The position numbers were made by a program, and so were the translations under genes. Shown piece by piece: positions 61,667 through 64,000 of a stretch of 64,000 nucleotides of DNA. The stretch is from Gimesia chilikensis (lineage in GTDB: Bacteria; Planctomycetota; Planctomycetia; Planctomycetales; Planctomycetaceae), in contig NZ_CP036266.1 of NCBI RefSeq assembly GCF_007744075.1, positions 6,747,248-6,811,247 on the forward strand, in the 5' to 3' direction. The notes under the pieces were generated by a model. It saw only the letters and a program-made list of their open reading frames with translations. It was not told the DNA's origin and ran no database searches. Every line of letters starts with the position of its first letter. The first letter of the stretch is position 1.

Positions 61667-63241
61667 ATGATATCAAGCGTCATATTGGTAAAGGCACGCC
61701 GAATGGACCATTGTCGTACTTGTTATCACCGACTACTGACTTTAACCATGATTGGCTTGACCGTCCCTGGAATCTTTGTGTTCATCAATCAGGAACAGAC
61801 GACAGGTTCCGATCAGATAAGCAGCGAGCAGGATGAGAGCAAATCGACGCCTGACGCTCGCAAATCCGAGCATGACGAGTCGGCACACGAAACGTCGATT
61901 TCACCGATCCTGCTTGAGCTGGCGGTCATTGTTGGCATAGCAATGCTGGGGCGCTGGCTGGCCGAATCACTCCGGCAATCGGCCGTGCTGGGCGAGCTGC
62001 TGATTGGTGTCGTCGTGGGAAACGTCGGCTTCTGGCTGGGGCTGCCCTTGTTCATCATGGTGATGCATTTGGGCGAGGTCCTGCCCTTGTTCAACGAAGT
62101 CTGGTTGACAGGTAGTTCCGTGGCGGATGCCGCCAGCAAGATTTTCTCCGAGCCACAATTGGCAGAGGGCGGCAGCGCGCGTCGACTGGTCGACATCATG
62201 ACTGGCCCGGAAGGACCTCGTTATGTCGCTATGGCCTTCGCGCTGTGGCTGTTTTCCGAATTGGGCGTGATCCTGCTGCTGTTCACGGTCGGCTTGGAAT
62301 CGAAAATCAACGAGATGCTGAAGGTTGGCTGGCGGGCATTGATGGTCGCCAGCGTCGGCGTTGTCTCACCATTCGTGTTGGGACTATTGATGGGCATGTG
62401 GCTCTTGCCCGACGCCGGATCGATGGTCCACATCTTTCTCTCGGCCACGCTTTGCGCAACTAGTGTCGGCATTACAGCCCGCGTGTTTCGCGATCTGGGC
62501 AGATTGCAAACACGCGAAGCCAAAATCATTCTTGGAGCGGCAGTGATTGACGACGTGCTGGGACTGATCATCCTGGCGGTGGTCGTCGGCATCGCCTCGA
62601 CGGGACAGATTGACGCGCTGGAAATCAGCCGCATCTCGCTATTGTCTATTCTGTTTCTTGGATCAGTACTCTTGTTTGGTGGAAGGATCGTCGGCTGGCT
62701 CATCCCGTTTTTTGCGATGCTGGAAAAACACCACGTTAAACTGCTGTTTCCCTTGGCCCTGGCATTCCTGCTGGCGTGGGCTGCCAGTGCCATCGAATTG
62801 GCGCCGATCGTCGGCGCGTTCGCGGCGGGCTTGATCCTAAGCGAAGAGCATTTCAAGAAAGTTTCCGGGCACGCGACGATGGAAAGTCTGATCGCTCCTC
62901 TGGAAAGAATCTTCGCGCCAGTCTTTTTCGTGCTGATGGGCATGCAAGTCAACCTACTATCGTTTCTTGATCCCACGACCCTTTGGCTGGCGTTGGCGTT
63001 CAGCTTCGCCGCGATTGTCGGCAAGCTGGTTTGCGGCTTGCCTGCCGGCCGTAGCAGCGACCGCTGGTCGATCGGCCTGGGAATGATCCCGCGCGGCGAA
63101 GTGGGGCTAATCTTCGCCAGCATTGGCAAGGGCTTGGGAGTCGTCAGCGGCTCAGTCTTTTCCGCCCTGGTCGTGATGGTTATCGTTACGACCTTAATTA
63201 CACCGATCTCCTTAAAGTGGTCACTATTTCGTCGTCCCTGA
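61667..63241 (+). CDS. Kef/CPA2-type cation:proton antiporter
   Basis: 524 residues from ATG 61667; ATG 61703 has a slightly better ribosome site (AAAGG). A polar, acidic segment (about 45-80) follows a signal-like helix. Membrane helices then run to the end: ELAVIVGIAMLGRWLAESLR, LGELLIGVVVGNVGFWLG, GVILLLFTVGLESKINEM, the ion-binding helix GAAVIDDVLGLIILAVVVG (aspartate pair), PIVGAFAAGLILSEEHFK, and the final PRGEVGLIFASIGKGLG. No RCK/TrkA-N domain at the C-terminus. It would exchange Na+, K+ or a divalent metal for protons, supporting proton supply or metal release. Last gene of the CzcA operon. Confidence 0.88.
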   Translation: MISSVILVKARRMDHCRTCYHRLLTLTMIGLTVPGIFVFINQEQTTGSDQISSEQDESKSTPDARKSEHDESAHETSISPILLELAVIVGIAMLGRWLAESLRQSAVLGELLIGVVVGNVGFWLGLPLFIMVMHLGEVLPLFNEVWLTGSSVADAASKIFSEPQLAEGGSARRLVDIMTGPEGPRYVAMAFALWLFSELGVILLLFTVGLESKINEMLKVGWRALMVASVGVVSPFVLGLLMGMWLLPDAGSMVHIFLSATLCATSVGITARVFRDLGRLQTREAKIILGAAVIDDVLGLIILAVVVGIASTGQIDALEISRISLLSILFLGSVLLFGGRIVGWLIPFFAMLEKHHVKLLFPLALAFLLAWAASAIELAPIVGAFAAGLILSEEHFKKVSGHATMESLIAPLERIFAPVFFVLMGMQVNLLSFLDPTTLWLALAFSFAAIVGKLVCGLPAGRSSDRWSIGLGMIPRGEVGLIFASIGKGLGVVSGSVFSALVVMVIVTTLITPISLKWSLFRRP

Positions 63242-63431
63242 AAAAGTCGCTGTGGTTTCGACGGTTGAACTATCCCAACTCGTGGCTATTAAATTGGCCT
63301 CAGAATGGTGCCGGATCGAGTCGCTGAATGGAATGTATTTCCCCAAAACGAGCCTTAGGTGGTACGGACATTCAATCTTGCATTTTCCGTACTGTTTAGT
63401 GAGGATTATGTTTTCTCAAGGATGAGAACCG

Positions 63432-64000
63432 ATGGTCAGGCGTCATGAGCTTACTGCTACTCAGTGGGAAGCGATTCAGGAATATTTGCCAGGCAAGGCG
63501 AGCGATCCGGGACGCACTGCGGTGGATAACCGGCTCTTTGTTAACGCAGTTCTGTTTGCTCTGAAGACCGGAATTCCGTGGGAAGATCTCCCCGGGCGGT
63601 ATGGCAAACCGAATACTGTCTGGAAACGGTTTGATCGCTGGTGTGCGAAGGGAGCTTGGGAGCAGGTCTTTCGAGCCCTTGGTGAGGAAGAACTGGAACA
63701 GGAACCCGCAGAAGTTCATCTCGATTCGTCGATCATCAAGGCACACCAGACCGCTTCGACTGGCCGCCGGGAACCCACTGAAAAAAAGTGATGCCGACGA
63801 ACGACGCTGTCTCGGCCGAAGTCGCGGAGGATTGACAACAAAAATCCACGCCGTCACTGGTGAGTGTGGGAAATTAGTTCATTTTCTGCTCACTGCCGGG
63901 CAACGAGGTGATGCTCCACAAGGCGAACGACTTCTTGAGAATATTAAGCCAGGAGAGGTAGGCGTCATCGTGGCAGATACCGCTTATGACTCCGATTCGA
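63432..64000 (+). mobile_element. IS5-family (IS427-type) element, runs off the window
   Basis: The first frame (63432-63791) begins [20 protein letters not shown] and contains [40 protein letters not shown] and [20 protein letters not shown] (first aspartate), ending at a run of seven A. After a frame change there, [40 protein letters not shown] and GVIVADTAYDSDS (second aspartate) continue to the right edge. This orfA/orfB frameshift layout is usual for IS427-group elements. Start of element is somewhere in 63242-63431, perhaps GAGCCTTAGGTGGTACGG near 63350. Confidence 0.85.

Overview
The window looks like an accessory, metal-resistance region of a planctomycete (Planctomycetota, possibly a Gimesia- or Rubinisphaera-like organism). 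The grounds are the planctomycete flavour of the proteins: repeated small Cys/His-rich exported proteins beside efflux operons, efflux adaptors and lipoproteins carrying a WCxEHxxPExxCxxC motif, a HAMP-SpoIIE phosphatase, and several short proteins of a type I know mainly from that phylum. This is an inference; there is no rRNA or marker gene. Base composition changes by eye from block to block (AT-richer at about 8-24 kb and 45-52 kb, GC-richer in the IS66 element and at about 29-43 and 53-63 kb), which suggests a mosaic of several acquisitions.

Layout. 0-1.2 kb: C-terminal part of an MscM/MscK-type mechanosensitive channel, probably core chromosome, followed by a gene-free stretch holding a tRNA-Ser 3'-end-like segment that may mark the island edge. 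2.1-5.2 kb: start of a P1B metal ATPase gene cut by a complete IS66-family element (8-bp target duplication), its remainder fused to IS3 debris. 5.3-24 kb (all minus strand): a carbonic anhydrase-SulP fusion, a TolC-type outer-membrane protein with two small Cys/His-rich proteins, an envelope module (SpoIIE phosphatase, LTA-synthase-like sulfatase-fold enzyme, small membrane protein, Asp/Asn hydroxylase), and an RND efflux operon (His-rich exported protein, adaptor, RND pump, broken small gene, His-rich lipoprotein). 24.2-34.1 kb is a graveyard of partial elements (truncated group II intron, IS3, IS630 and IS5 pieces, a dead NAD-dependent epimerase, the tail of a CusA-type pump, two SulP remnants) around intact genes for a Spy/ZraP-like protein, an SPC-type P1B ATPase and a Cys-rich exported protein.

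34.2-43.9 kb (minus) is one long probable operon read from a sigma70-like promoter at 43.9 kb: Cys-rich exported protein, RND adaptor with WC-EH motifs, RND pump, WC-EH lipoprotein, small Cys-rich protein, periplasmic HMA protein, a small amber-interrupted gene, an APC-type P1B ATPase and a thioredoxin-like lipoprotein. 45.4-48.8 kb (minus) is a four-gene ABC cassette: Cys-rich exported protein, thioredoxin-fold periplasmic protein, FtsX-like permease and ATPase, with a broken DtxR-type regulator upstream. 49.5-52 kb is an ISAs1-family transposase gene split by an IS4-family element with intact target duplication.

52.1-63.2 kb (plus) is a compact CzcA-type operon: Cys-rich exported protein, lone receiver domain, adaptor, CzcA pump, ZIP transporter, MFS/spermidine-synthase fusion, PII-like protein and a Kef/CPA2-type cation:proton antiporter. 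An IS5-family element runs off the right end.

How the genes may work together: P1B ATPases and the ZIP protein move metal across the inner membrane, RND/adaptor/TolC complexes expel it from the periplasm, and small Cys/His-rich exported proteins and lipoproteins probably buffer or hand over metal. A carbonic anhydrase-bicarbonate transporter is twice paired with the same SPC-type ATPase, which may link metal export to bicarbonate supply. The best candidates for an undescribed system are the Cys/His-rich small-protein family that accompanies the efflux operons, the WC-EH motif shared by adaptor and lipoprotein, and the carbonic anhydrase/SulP plus P1B ATPase cassette.
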